From: Streptomyces violaceusniger
GTDB lineage: Bacteria > Actinomycetota > Actinomycetes > Streptomycetales > Streptomycetaceae
Assembly (NCBI GenBank): GCA_005405945.1
Contig: BJHW01000001.1
Span: 4,092,001-4,156,000 of the forward strand
Length of the DNA stretch: 64,000 nt
Reading direction: 5' to 3'
Shown here: positions 55,600 through 64,000 of the stretch, in pieces
How the letters are laid out: each line of letters opens with the position of its first letter
How positions within the stretch are numbered: the first letter of the stretch is position 1
Made by a program: the position numbers and the translations under genes
Notes under the pieces: generated by a model
What the model saw: the letters and a program-made list of their open reading frames with translations, nothing else
What the model was told of the DNA's origin: nothing
The model's database searches: none

Positions 55600-56403
55600 C
55601 TACGAGCTGTGGAAGGCGCCCGCCTGGCCCGCCGCCGTTTCGCCCTGTGAGGGCGCGGGCTCCTCGTCCTCGCCGGTGAGGTCGCGTACGAGCAGGGTCG
55701 CGCCCGCGACCGCGCCCGGCATCAGGAAGACCGCGACCAGCGGGATCAGGAAGAGGACGGACAGCGGGACGCCGAAGCCCAGGGAAAGCAGGCGGCGGGA
55801 GCGGAGCATGCGGCGGCGCTCCTTCAGGAGGACGCCGCGGCGCAGCAGGGCGATCGACGTCAGCTCCTCGGTGAGGAAGAAGGCGGTCACGCAGAAGGCC
55901 AGGACGGGGATCACGGTCTGGCCGACCCCGGGGATGAAGCCGAGCGCGAAGAAGAGCACGCTCCAGAGGGTGACGCGGATGAGCAGGGCGATGGCCTCGC
56001 GCAGGCCGATCCACAGCTCCGCCCAGGTGGACAGCCCGGACTCGGGCACCGCGCCGCCCTCGGACCGGTCGACCGCTTCGGAGAGCGACTCGTAGAAGGG
56101 CTGGCCGACCAGCAGCGTGACCGCCGTGAACGTGATGATGGCGAGGAAGAGGCAGGTGGCGGCGAAGAGGATGGAGAGCGCGCCGCGGAAGACGCCGAGC
56201 CAGGGTGAGGACCAGTCGTCGGCGAAGGGCGTGGCCCATGCGATGACGTCATCGGTCCAGAAGAAGAGGGCGACGAGGGCCGCCGCGTAGCCGACGAGGG
56301 TGATCAGGGCGGGAATCATCCCGAACCCCCACCATCTCCCGTGCCGGGCCGCCCAGCGTTGCCCCTTCATCAGATAACCGAAGCCGCTCACAAGATCACG
56401 CAT
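55600..56403 (-). CDS. EI24 domain (CysZ-like) membrane protein
   Basis: 267 residues, ATG 56403. Starts MRDLVSGFGYLMKGQRWAAR, then about five to six membrane helices (GMIPALITLVGYAAALVALF, LFLAIITFTAVTLLV, ALGFIPGVGQTVIPVLAFCV, PLSVLFLIPLVAVFLMPGAV). The GFIPGVGQ..P turn and EELTSIALLRRGVLLKERRR are EI24/CysZ hallmarks. Bacterial CysZ proteins import sulphate, but this branch has not been tied to a substrate. Monocistronic or with the gene below. Confidence 0.88.
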   Translation of the reverse strand: MRDLVSGFGYLMKGQRWAARHGRWWGFGMIPALITLVGYAAALVALFFWTDDVIAWATPFADDWSSPWLGVFRGALSILFAATCLFLAIITFTAVTLLVGQPFYESLSEAVDRSEGGAVPESGLSTWAELWIGLREAIALLIRVTLWSVLFFALGFIPGVGQTVIPVLAFCVTAFFLTEELTSIALLRRGVLLKERRRMLRSRRLLSLGFGVPLSVLFLIPLVAVFLMPGAVAGATLLVRDLTGEDEEPAPSQGETAAGQAGAFHSS

Positions 56404-56421
56404 GGGCCGAAGCCTACTGGC

Positions 56422-57363
56422 CTAGCGTGGCCCGAAAGCGACGCCGGGTTGCTCGGTCCGCCAGGTGAAGTCGACGGTGTGCGGATAGTGGTCGGACAGC
56501 GGTTTGCCGTCGGCGTCGAGGAAGGCCGTGTGCGCGTTGTGGTAGCGGGTGGCGGTGAGGGAGAGCCGCGGGCCGGAGCGGTAGAGGACCTTGTCCACGA
56601 CCTCGCAGGTGTCGGTGACGTTGTCCGGGTCGCAGACGAGGGCGTCGGAACCGGCGGGCGGGGCCGAGCCGCCGCGCACCAGGTCCACCCAGGCGTCGGT
56701 GAGGCCGTTGCGGGTGGCGAGGTCGCGGATGTTGTCGGCGGTGCGGGTGTAGCGGGTGTTGGTGTCGCCCATGACGAGCACCGCGTTATCGGCGGAGTGG
56801 GCGGCGATGTAGTCGGAGAGCTGGGTGATGTTGGCGCGGCGGGCGGCCAGGTCGGCGTCCGTCGTCCCCGCGTTGGGGTGCAGGTTGTACAGGTCGAGGT
56901 ACGCGCCCTCGGCCAGCCGCACCCGGGCGAAGGTGAACCCCTTCGGGGTGAGGCAGTCGGTGCCGTTGCACCGCTTCCACTTCACCCGCTCGAAGCCGTC
57001 GTACGGCAGGTCGGAGAGGGTGTTCAGACCGTCGCCGAAAACGGCGGGACCGCTGGTGGGGGTGCGGTACGGGTGGTCGTCACCGGCGTAGAGCGCGGCG
57101 TGGTAGTTGAAGTCCTCCTGGACGTTGACGATGTCGTACGCGCCGAGCCGGGGCGATATCAGCGGGGTGTTCTTGGCGGGGTGGCTGGAGGACAGGCCCT
57201 CGGGGAGCCCCGCCACGTTGTAGGTCAGGACGTTGAACGTGCCCGAGGTGGCCAGGTGGGTCCCGGTGTCCGCCACCGCGGGCGTGACGCCGGATGTCGT
57301 GACGGTCGCGCAGAGGGTGAGCGCCGCCGCGGCGGCGACGGCTAAGCGTGTGATGAGTCTCAA
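56422..57363 (-). CDS. Secreted endonuclease/exonuclease/phosphatase (EEP) family protein
   Basis: 313 residues. TTG 57363, preceded by GAGGAC, gives a clean signal peptide (RLITRLAVAAAAALTLCATV, cleavage near AVA-DT). EEP fold: FNVLTYNVAGLPEGLSSSHP, catalytic-metal Glu in DIVNVQEDFNYHAALY, DLYNLHPNAG, VLVMGDTNTRYTR and the terminal SDHYPHTVDFTW. Sphingomyelinase C-like or DNase I-like enzymes use this fold; the target is unclear. A Cys pair in KRCNGTDCLTPKG suggests an extracellular disulphide. Divergent from the PHP gene. Confidence 0.86.
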   Translation of the reverse strand: MRLITRLAVAAAAALTLCATVTTSGVTPAVADTGTHLATSGTFNVLTYNVAGLPEGLSSSHPAKNTPLISPRLGAYDIVNVQEDFNYHAALYAGDDHPYRTPTSGPAVFGDGLNTLSDLPYDGFERVKWKRCNGTDCLTPKGFTFARVRLAEGAYLDLYNLHPNAGTTDADLAARRANITQLSDYIAAHSADNAVLVMGDTNTRYTRTADNIRDLATRNGLTDAWVDLVRGGSAPPAGSDALVCDPDNVTDTCEVVDKVLYRSGPRLSLTATRYHNAHTAFLDADGKPLSDHYPHTVDFTWRTEQPGVAFGPR

Positions 57364-57457
57364 GGCGGTGTCCTCTCGGCTGATGAACCACTGACGATGG
57401 GCTGTTGGGCGTGCGGTGTTCGGCTGGTGTTCAACCGCGGTCCTTACCTTCGCGCTC

Positions 57458-59167
57458 ATGGCCCCCGGACATCACCACCCTCACGATGAACTCGCGGTGC
57501 ACAGCCTGCCCCCGGCTCTCGACCTGTCCGTACGGGACGACGAGCTGACCCCCGACCAGCTCTCCCGGCGCTCGATGCTGCGCCGCGCGGGGCTGCTGGG
57601 CGCGGGGCTCGGCGCCGTGACCGTACTGGACGGCGGCACCGCGCGCGCCGTCGCGGCGAACGGCGCGGCGACGCCCGGCTCCCGGCCCGGCGGCGGCTAT
57701 CTGTGGCTGGCCGGAGACCACCACATCCACACCCAGTACAGCAACGACGGCAAGTACCGGGTCATCGACCAGGTGCGGCAGGGTGCCCGGCACGGCCTGG
57801 ACTGGATGGTGATCACCGACCACGGGAACGTCACCCACGCCCGGATCGGGGTCGAGAAGGTCAACCCCGACATCCGCGAGGCGCGCGCGACCCACCGGGA
57901 CGCGCTGGTCTTCCAGGGGCTGGAGTGGAACATTCCCGGCGCCGAGCACGGCACGGTCTTCGTCCACCCCGGCCGTGACGAGGTGGCGGTGCTCAAGGAG
58001 TTCGAGACCTCCTTCGACGGATCGGTCAAGAACGCCGGGGACTCCACCCCGCGGAACGAGGCCCTGGCCATCGCCGGTCTTGACTTCCTCTCCGACGCGG
58101 TGCGCCGGCGGCGCGTCAGGGCCGCGCTGATGCTCGCCAACCACCCCGCCCGCAAGGGCCTGGACTCCCCGCACGAGATCCGCGGGTGGCGGGACGCCCA
58201 GCCGCACATCGCCGTGGGCATGGAGGGCGCGCCGGGCCACCAGGCCGCCGGGATCCCGGCCTCCGCGCACGGCCCGGGCGGTGCGCGCGGGCTGTACGAG
58301 AACGCCCCGGGGCCGCAGTCCTTCACCGCGTACCCGGCCGAGTCGTACCGCACCTGGGGCGGCTTCGACTGGATGACGGCCACGGTGGGCGGGCTGTGGG
58401 ACAGTCTGCTCAGCGAGGGCAAGCCGTGGTGGATCACCGCCAACTCCGACTCCCACAACGTCTACGCCGACACCGCGATGCGCGGCCCCGGCAGCGACTA
58501 CGAGACCAACGGGCGGCAGAACGACCCGGTGTACGGCGGTGGGCTCGACCTGGAGGAGAACGACTACTGGCCGGGCCAGTACAGCCGCACCCATGTGGGC
58601 GCCGAGGACTTCTCGTACGCCGCCGTCATGGACGGCATCCGGGCGGGCCGGGTCTGGGTGGACCACGGCGGGCTGATCAGCGGCCTGGACGCGCGGCTCA
58701 GCGGTGGCGGGAGTGGCGGGAGTGGCGGACGGGGCCGCTCGGTCACCCTCGGCGGCACACTGCACGTGGAGCGCGGCACCCGGGTCCGGCTGGAGCTGGA
58801 CATCGCCCTGGCGAACGGCCCCAACTGGGCCGGTTTCACACCCACGTTGGCGCGGGTGGACGTCATCCAGGGCGAGGTCACGGGCGCGGTGGACGACCGT
58901 GACACGTTCGCGGCGCCGCGCACCCGGGTGGTGAAGTCCTTCGAGGTCGGCCGCACGACGGGAACGGTCCGGCTCTCCTACGACCTCGGCCCGGTGGACC
59001 GCCCGCTGTACGTACGGCTGCGCGGCACCGACGGCAACCGCGTGGCGGTGGGCGCGCGGGGCGCGGCGGTGGATCCGCACGGCCCGGCGATGGATGTGCC
59101 GGGCGATGCGGATCCGTGGCGCGACCTGTGGTTCTACGCCAACCCGATGTGGGTGCTGCCCTCCTGA
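57458..59167 (+). CDS. Tat-exported PHP-domain phosphoesterase
   Basis: 569 residues from ATG 57458. Tat signal after a ~35-residue lead: SRRSMLRRAGLLGAGLGAVT. PHP metal-binding motifs: LAGDHHIHTQYSND (DHHIHT), WMVITDHGNVTH, EWNIPGAEHGTVFVHP and ITANSDSHNVYADT. The last ~130 residues (GRVWVDHGGLISGLDARLSG, GGTLHVERGTRVRLELDIAL) look like an added beta-sandwich. PHP proteins hydrolyse phosphoesters with three metal ions. An extracellular phosphatase or phosphodiesterase is expected; the start could be a later Met, since no ribosome site is obvious. Confidence 0.84.
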   Translation: MAPGHHHPHDELAVHSLPPALDLSVRDDELTPDQLSRRSMLRRAGLLGAGLGAVTVLDGGTARAVAANGAATPGSRPGGGYLWLAGDHHIHTQYSNDGKYRVIDQVRQGARHGLDWMVITDHGNVTHARIGVEKVNPDIREARATHRDALVFQGLEWNIPGAEHGTVFVHPGRDEVAVLKEFETSFDGSVKNAGDSTPRNEALAIAGLDFLSDAVRRRRVRAALMLANHPARKGLDSPHEIRGWRDAQPHIAVGMEGAPGHQAAGIPASAHGPGGARGLYENAPGPQSFTAYPAESYRTWGGFDWMTATVGGLWDSLLSEGKPWWITANSDSHNVYADTAMRGPGSDYETNGRQNDPVYGGGLDLEENDYWPGQYSRTHVGAEDFSYAAVMDGIRAGRVWVDHGGLISGLDARLSGGGSGGSGGRGRSVTLGGTLHVERGTRVRLELDIALANGPNWAGFTPTLARVDVIQGEVTGAVDDRDTFAAPRTRVVKSFEVGRTTGTVRLSYDLGPVDRPLYVRLRGTDGNRVAVGARGAAVDPHGPAMDVPGDADPWRDLWFYANPMWVLPS

Positions 59168-59240
59168 CGACCACGGCCACGACCACGAGCGCGCCCACGA
59201 GCGCGCCCACGAGCATGACCGGGGCCGGTGCTGACGCGGT

Positions 59241-60338
59241 TCAGAGCTTGCCCACGCCCGCCTGGGCGGTGACCGTGGCCACCACGGAGGACGCCGGTTC
59301 CGCCGTGTACGCGTACGGCGGGGTGGTGAAGCTGCCCGTCCGGGAGATCTCGGTGGCCGCCCCGCCCAGGTCGTTGCCGCGCAGCACCGCGTAGCCGTCG
59401 ACATCGCTGTCCCGGCTGGTGGTGACGGCCACCTCGGTGTCGCGGAAGACGTTGTTCTCGACCAGCGTCTGCGCGCCCATCCGGGAGTGCACACCGGTCT
59501 CCGCGCCCTGGACGTAGTTGTCGTAGAAGTGGCCGGTGCCGAAGCGCAGGCTGGGGATGCGGGAGTACACGTCCGAGAACCAGTTGTGGTGGTACGTCAC
59601 CTTGAGGTGACCGGTGTCCTCGCTCGCGTTGTTGTCGCTGTGGCCGACGAGGCTGCCCTTGAAGTGGTCGGCGAACTTGTTCCAGGAGACGGTGATGTTG
59701 TCCGAGCCGTGGTTGATGTCCAGCAGTCCGTCGTAATAGTCCTTGTCGTGGTCGCGGTCGGCCGAGAAGGTGTTGTGGTCGATCCACACCTTGGTGGACT
59801 TCTGCACGGTGATGCCGTCGGACGGCTTCCGGGGCTTGCTGATGTTGAGGTTGCGGACGATGACGTTCGTCGCCTGCTTCAGCCGCAGTCCGCCACCGGT
59901 GAAGCCGGAGCCCGAACCCACGCCCAGCACGGTGGTGTTGGAGCCGATGTCCACCTGGCCGGTGAGGGAGATCAGCCCGGAGACCTTGACCACCTTGGCC
60001 TTGTCGCCGGTGACGGCGGATGTGAAGGCGGCCAGGGAGGTCACGGTGGTGGCGGTGGCGTTCCCACCGCCCGTGGTGCCGGCGCCGAAGCCGATGGGGG
60101 TGGTCTCGGCGGTGGGACGTGCCCCCGTGGCGGAGCGTGCGGAGTCGGCCGCGTCCGCGCCGTGGGCGGAGACCGTGGAGAGGCCGCCGAGGGCGAGCGC
60201 CGCGGTGACGCCCGCGGCGACCGCGGTCAGCCGGCGTCGGTCGCGGGGGGTGACGCGGGTGGCGTCCATGACATCGTCGGCGTCCATGGTGCTGTCCGTG
60301 GTGTCGTCCGTGGTGCCGTGGTCGTGCGTCGAGCGCAT
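59241..60338 (-). CDS. Secreted pectate lyase, PL1 family
   Basis: 365 residues from ATG 60338. Exported by a basic-lead signal with the hydrophobic stretch LTAVAAGVTAALALGGLSTV. Parallel beta-helix: VIVRNLNISKPRKPSDGITV, VWIDHNTFSADRDHDKDYYD GLLDINHGSDNITVSW (PL1 calcium Asp residues) and catalytic Arg region DVYSRIPSLRFGTGHFYDNY. It cleaves polygalacturonate by beta-elimination. Preceded by LacI-type operator sequence, it forms with the GH51 gene a pectin/arabinan block. Confidence 0.93.
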   Translation of the reverse strand: MRSTHDHGTTDDTTDSTMDADDVMDATRVTPRDRRRLTAVAAGVTAALALGGLSTVSAHGADAADSARSATGARPTAETTPIGFGAGTTGGGNATATTVTSLAAFTSAVTGDKAKVVKVSGLISLTGQVDIGSNTTVLGVGSGSGFTGGGLRLKQATNVIVRNLNISKPRKPSDGITVQKSTKVWIDHNTFSADRDHDKDYYDGLLDINHGSDNITVSWNKFADHFKGSLVGHSDNNASEDTGHLKVTYHHNWFSDVYSRIPSLRFGTGHFYDNYVQGAETGVHSRMGAQTLVENNVFRDTEVAVTTSRDSDVDGYAVLRGNDLGGAATEISRTGSFTTPPYAYTAEPASSVVATVTAQAGVGKL

Positions 60339-60538
60339 GGGGGAGTCCTCTCATTCGGAGGATCTCCACACGGGAGGGGTAATCGCTTGCGGGATGAGCG
60401 GGGGTGAGCGGCAAGCACGCTGATCACAGAGGCCGGTGGAGATCGCCAAAGGTTGCGGCTCTGACGGTGCGGGGCCCTGGCGCCGGGCGATGTGGTCGGG
60501 ATCGCCCCGGCGGCCAGCGGCCGTCCCGGAAGAAGCTA

Positions 60539-60550
60539 GTAAGCGCTTGT
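60539..60550. promoter_or_regulatory. LacI-family-like operator upstream of pectate lyase
   Basis: GTAAGCGCTTGT contains the palindrome AAGCGCTT with a central CG, the usual LacI/GalR signature. A related GTAATCGCTTGC lies at ~60380. Both fall in the 282-bp pectate lyase/GH51 gap. Confidence 0.5.
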
Positions 60551-60620
60551 GGTGCTGTCAACACCCGTATGCCGCAAGGGAGTTGGCCCGTTCGAGAGGT
60601 TGACGGGCACGCCCTGACGC

Positions 60621-62129
60621 TCAGGCCAGGCGGATGACGTTCCAGGACATCGGCTCCAGCGTGGTGCGCAGGGCGCCGTCCGCGAGTTCCGTGCCCGCGC
60701 CGGGACGCGGGGTGACGCGCTCGGGGTCGGCGAGGGTGTTACGGGCCTCGGGGTCGGCGTCGGCGAGGACGGTGTGCTCGACCACGCGGGTCACGGGGAG
60801 GGCGTGCAGGGCGATCTCCAGCGGGAGCGGCCGGCGCTGGTCGCGGTTGACCGCGAAGACCGTCACCGCGCCGGTGGACTCGTCGAGGACGGCGGTGGCG
60901 TGCAGCAGCGGCACCTCGCCGTATACGGAGGTCTCGTACGTCGGGCTGTCGACGTTGACCTGCAGCACCCGCCCGCGCCCATGGGCCGACGCCTGCGCGA
61001 AGGGGTAGAAGGTGGTCTGCCGCCAGGCGGGGCCGCCCGGTTCGGTCATGATCGGGGCGATGACGTTGACCAGCTGGGCGAGGCACGCGACGGTGACGCG
61101 GTCGGCGTGGCGGAGCAGGGCGATCAGCAGCGAGCCGACCACGACGGCGTCGGTGACGGAGTAGTTGTCCTCCAGGAGGCGCGGGGCCTCCTCCCAGTTG
61201 GGCGGCTCGGCGTTGTGGAAGTGGGTCTGGTACCAGACGTTCCACTCGTCGAAGGAGAGGTTGATCTTCTTCTTCGACTTCAGCCGGGCGCCGATGTGAT
61301 CGCAGGTGGCGACGACGTTCTCGATGAAGGACTCCATGTCCACGGCCGAGGCGAGGAAGGAGGCGCGGTCGCCGTCGCGCTCCTCGTAGTAGGCGTGCAG
61401 GGAGATGTGGTCCACCAGGTCGTAGGTTTGTGTGAGAACCGTCGCCTCCCAGGTGGCGAACGTCGGCATCGACTGGTTGGAGCTGCCGCAGGCCACGAGC
61501 TCCACGCCCGGGTCGATCTGCCGCATCGCGCGGGCGGTCTCGGCGGCGAGCCGTCCGTACTCCTCGGCCGTCTTGTGGCCGGTCTGCCAGGGGCCGTCCA
61601 TCTCATTGCCCAGACACCACAGCCCGATGCCGTACGGATCCTTGTCGCCGTGGCCGATCCGGAGGTCGGCGAGGGCGGTGCCGGACGGGTGGTTGGCGTA
61701 CTCCTGGAGCTCAAGGGCCTCGGCGACGCCGCGGGTGCCGAGGTTGAGCGCCATCATGGGCTCGCCGTCGACCTTACGGACGAAGTCGATGTACTCCGAG
61801 AGCCCGAACCGGTTGGTCTCGGTGGAACGCCAAGCGAGATCGAGCCGGCGCGGCCGCTCCTCGACCGGCCCGACCCCGTCCTCCCACTTGTAGCCGGAGA
61901 CGAAGTTGCCCCCGGGATACCGGATGACGGTGACGCCCAACTCCCGGATCAGCGCGAGGACATCGGTGCGCAGCCCGGCCTCGTCGGCGGCCGGGTGGCC
62001 CGGCTCGTGGATGCCGGTGTAGACGCAGCGTCCGAGGTGCTCGACGAACGAGCCGAAGAGGCGGGGGTTGACGTCGCCGACGGCGAAGGCGGGGTCGAGG
62101 GTGAACCGGGCGGAATCGGTCTGCGGCAT
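60621..62129 (-). CDS. Alpha-L-arabinofuranosidase, GH51
   Basis: 502 residues from ATG 62129; the frame is open to 63887 but conservation begins here (MPQTDSARFTLDPAFAVGDV). Barrel: FGSFVEHLGRCVYTGIHEPG, TVIRYPGGNFVSGYKWEDGV, acid/base Glu in LWCLGNEMDGPWQ, DHISLHAYYEERDGDRASFL and nucleophile Glu in NLSFDEWNVWYQTHFHN. A C-terminal beta-sandwich ends LEPMSWNVIRLA. It removes arabinose from arabinan or arabinoxylan oligosaccharides. No signal peptide, so it acts on imported fragments. It shares the pectate lyase orientation. Confidence 0.94.
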   Translation of the reverse strand: MPQTDSARFTLDPAFAVGDVNPRLFGSFVEHLGRCVYTGIHEPGHPAADEAGLRTDVLALIRELGVTVIRYPGGNFVSGYKWEDGVGPVEERPRRLDLAWRSTETNRFGLSEYIDFVRKVDGEPMMALNLGTRGVAEALELQEYANHPSGTALADLRIGHGDKDPYGIGLWCLGNEMDGPWQTGHKTAEEYGRLAAETARAMRQIDPGVELVACGSSNQSMPTFATWEATVLTQTYDLVDHISLHAYYEERDGDRASFLASAVDMESFIENVVATCDHIGARLKSKKKINLSFDEWNVWYQTHFHNAEPPNWEEAPRLLEDNYSVTDAVVVGSLLIALLRHADRVTVACLAQLVNVIAPIMTEPGGPAWRQTTFYPFAQASAHGRGRVLQVNVDSPTYETSVYGEVPLLHATAVLDESTGAVTVFAVNRDQRRPLPLEIALHALPVTRVVEHTVLADADPEARNTLADPERVTPRPGAGTELADGALRTTLEPMSWNVIRLA

Positions 62130-62437
62130 GACGGCCCATCTCTTCGGGTGTCGCGGCCACGCGGGTGCGGGAGCGCGCGAGCACGCGACTATTCGACATA
62201 TCGACCAGCGCTCGTTTCTTCGAACGCGACCGTAAGATCTCGCCACGGCGTGCGTCAATGGCAGGGCGGCGCCGGGTTGCCCGTTGCCCGAGCTGAGCGG
62301 CGGGGTGTGCGAGCCGAGCGTCAGATCGTCCGACCCGAGCGGCGGGTCGTCCGAGCCGAGCGGTCCGCGCTGGGGAGCGCCGGGAGCCCCGGCGCCCGGT
62401 GAGCGGAGGCGCCGGGCGGCCGGACCTCCGTGTTCGC
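62130..62437. promoter_or_regulatory. GH51 promoter region
   Basis: 308 bp without a gene. TCGACATATCGA (62193-62204) is a TCGA...TCGA inverted repeat 64 bp before the GH51 start; 62215-62250 has CGTTTCTTCGAACG. From 62285 to 62375 the words GAGCGGCGGG/GTCGTCCGA/GCCGAGCG repeat irregularly. Confidence 0.45.
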
Positions 62438-63577
62438 TCAGCCGGTGTGGAGGATCCGAAAGCGATCGGGCTCCGCCGGATCCCGATCGACGACCTGGAC
62501 CGGCGGCCAAGCCCATTGCCAGACGCTGATGCCTGGCGTGCGGGAGAAGCGGATCCGCCCGCGGGTGCCTTCGACCGCGACGCGCGGCCAGGACGCGGCG
62601 ATGCCCGCCCGGCTCGGAACGGCGCGCCCGGCGGCGGGGTCCGTGCCCTGAGCACGCAGCACCTCGGCGAGGACGACGCCCGTGTCGTAGCCCTCGAAGG
62701 CGACGAAGGAGGGGGCCGCGGCCAGCCGCTCGCGGAGGGCCGCCTCGACCCGTGCGCCGAGTGGGCCGAGGCGCTGGGGCAGGTAGCGCAGGAACGGGAT
62801 CGCGGCGCCGTCCTGGCCCAGCGACGCCGCCCATTCGGTGAACTCCGGCTGCCCGGCCGGGGCACCCACCATGATCTCGGCGAGGCGCTGGTCGCGGCGG
62901 ACGGACGTGACGATCGGCACGGCCGGCTCCGGGTGGCCGACCAGCAGCAGGAGGGCTGTCGCGCGATGGGCGACGAGTTCGTCGCACACGGCCGCCGGGG
63001 CGAGCGCGCGCATGTCGAGTTCGATGACGGTGCCGCCGCGCGGAGCGAGGTGGTCCCGCAGGATACGGGTCCCGGACGCCCAGTAGACACTCGGCTCGGC
63101 CGCCACGGCGATGCGACGGTGGCCCGCGCCGAGGAGGAAGTCCGCGTAGATCCGCCAGCCGTGGGACTGCGCCGGGGCGAGGCGCGCGACCCATTCCGTC
63201 GGCTGTTCGGTGAGCGCGTCGAGAACCGCCGACGAGCAGAGGAACGGCAGGCCGAGGGCGTCGGCCCGGGCGGCGGCGGCGCGAGCGACGACGCTGTGGT
63301 ACTCCCCCGCCAAGGCGGCCACGCCCAGGCGGGCCAGTTCGTCCACGGCCGCCGCGGCCTTCCGCGGATCGGCCGCGGTGTCGCGGACCACCAGCTCGAG
63401 TGGCCTTCCGGCGATCCCGCCGTCGGCATTGACGTCGCGGACGGCCAGCTCGAGTCCGGCGAGCACGTGTTGGCCCGCCTCGACCCAGCCGGGCCGGGTC
63501 AGCGGAACGAGAGCGCCGATCCGGACGGATGATCCGCCTCGCCGTGGCGGGCGCGCCTGGGTGACCATGCCGGACAT
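62438..63577 (-). CDS. LivJ-like periplasmic-binding-fold protein lacking a signal peptide
   Basis: 379 residues from ATG 63577 (ATG 63568 possible). Type I binding fold of the branched-chain amino-acid receptor class: VRIGALVPLTRPGWVEAGQH, AVRDVNADGGIAGRPLELVV, GVAALAGEYHSVVARAAAAR and APSFVAFEGYDTGVVLAEVL. There is no hydrophobic signal, no lipobox and no HTH. No transporter genes adjoin. It may be a cytosolic sensor, a partner of a regulator or a receptor that lost its signal. It is followed by the GH51 gene in the same direction. Confidence 0.75.
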   Translation of the reverse strand: MSGMVTQARPPRRGGSSVRIGALVPLTRPGWVEAGQHVLAGLELAVRDVNADGGIAGRPLELVVRDTAADPRKAAAAVDELARLGVAALAGEYHSVVARAAAARADALGLPFLCSSAVLDALTEQPTEWVARLAPAQSHGWRIYADFLLGAGHRRIAVAAEPSVYWASGTRILRDHLAPRGGTVIELDMRALAPAAVCDELVAHRATALLLLVGHPEPAVPIVTSVRRDQRLAEIMVGAPAGQPEFTEWAASLGQDGAAIPFLRYLPQRLGPLGARVEAALRERLAAAPSFVAFEGYDTGVVLAEVLRAQGTDPAAGRAVPSRAGIAASWPRVAVEGTRGRIRFSRTPGISVWQWAWPPVQVVDRDPAEPDRFRILHTG

Positions 63578-63664
63578 TGCATCCGCCGCGATCGCCGACA
63601 GGCAACCGATTATGCGCTCGCCGCCGCCCTCCCAGGCACCTCGCCCCGCCCGGCGACACCACCC

Positions 63665-64000
63665 CTACGACGGGCGGATGCCGGTGTTGGACAGCCGCAG
63701 CCGGAGCTCCCGCTCCTGGTCGCCCGCCACCGCGCCCTGCTCGCGTACCTCGAAGGCGCGGGCCAGGATCTCCGCCATCTGCCGCACCGGGAGGGGGCCG
63801 CCCTGGAGGTCGGCGGTGACGGGGGCCGTCAGGGAGGCCGGGCGCGGCTCCGCGCGTGGGTCGGCCACCTCGAAGACGGACGTCCACACCGTGGGCCGCC
63901 CCTCCCCCGCGTCCTGCGGAAGTTGCGCCGTCGCCTGGTCGGACGCGTAAGCCGTGCGCAGCACACCGAAGACGGCCTCGGCGTCGTCCCGCGAGATTCC
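63665..64000 (-). CDS. Hypothetical protein, 5' end off window
   Basis: At least 111 residues, open to the window edge (GISRDDAEAVFGVLRTAYAS). The C-terminal part reads TVWTSVFEVADPRAEPRPAS, LTAPVTADLQGGPLPVRQMA and REQGAVAGDQERELRLRLSN. The pattern suggests a regulator of about 130 residues with no membrane segment. I do not recognise the family. Confidence 0.6.
   Translation of the reverse strand, partial: GISRDDAEAVFGVLRTAYASDQATAQLPQDAGEGRPTVWTSVFEVADPRAEPRPASLTAPVTADLQGGPLPVRQMAEILARAFEVREQGAVAGDQERELRLRLSNTGIRPS

Noticed and set aside
62132..63887. N-terminal extension of the GH51 frame to 1088 residues
   Set aside because: The extension is Arg/Gly-rich, lies antisense in frame to the LivJ-like coding strand's codons, and conservation begins at ATG 62129.

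Overview
The window is high-GC actinomycete DNA, almost certainly a Streptomyces chromosome core segment. The evidence is very strong G/C third-position bias, GTG starts with GGAGG-type ribosome sites, Tat and lipoprotein signals, and two gene orders typical of Streptomyces: terC-terD-terD-peroxiredoxin-DUF3052-aceE and fasR-fabD-fabH-acpP-fabF. The species cannot be fixed from sequence alone.

Layout. (1) 1-9.97 kb: a Ter (tellurium-resistance-like) stress locus with two phosphoribosyltransferase-type proteins, a CitE/HpcH-like lyase, four TerD-domain proteins, a DUF475 membrane protein, a peroxiredoxin and a DUF3052 protein. (2) 10.4-13.2 kb: aceE, homodimeric pyruvate dehydrogenase E1. (3) 13.2-26.6 kb: a secreted I36-type protein, a DHA2 drug exporter with a divergent TetR regulator, two paralogous secreted alpha/beta hydrolases flanking a DUF4429 gene and a NarL-type two-component system, an aldo-keto reductase with its MerR regulator, a serine hydrolase and a pirin. 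Repeat-rich spacers separate several of these. (4) 26.7-31.6 kb: fasR and the primary type II fatty-acid operon. (5) 31.8-41.7 kb: an oxidoreductase, DUF3145, an SGNH lipoprotein, a GH3 glycosidase with divergent TetR, a small secreted protein and an MFS exporter with divergent winged-helix regulator. (6) 42.1-50.7 kb: a sugar-acid/sugar-uptake operon (enolase-superfamily dehydratase, Zn dehydrogenase, TIM-barrel-like protein of unknown role, ChvE-MmsA-MmsB type ABC transporter, aldose epimerase). (7) 50.8-57.4 kb: a secreted pyroglutamyl-peptidase-like protein, NUDIX genes, a small island with a DUF5919-like regulator, an EI24 membrane protein and a secreted EEP-family hydrolase. (8) 57.5-64 kb: a Tat-exported PHP protein, pectate lyase, GH51 arabinofuranosidase, an unsecreted LivJ-like protein and a truncated gene.

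Regions 5, 6 and 8 together read as a plant-polysaccharide programme: pectate lyase and arabinofuranosidase cut pectin and arabinan outside or inside the cell, GH3 trims oligosaccharides, and the ChvE-type system imports monosaccharides for epimerisation and oxidation.

Important caveat. At least 15 single-base frameshifts interrupt otherwise intact genes, including aceE and fabH. Every one is explained by one missing base in or beside a G/C run. I treat them as sequencing or assembly undercalls and give full-length gene spans, naming each break point. I found no tRNA, rRNA, CRISPR array or transposase.
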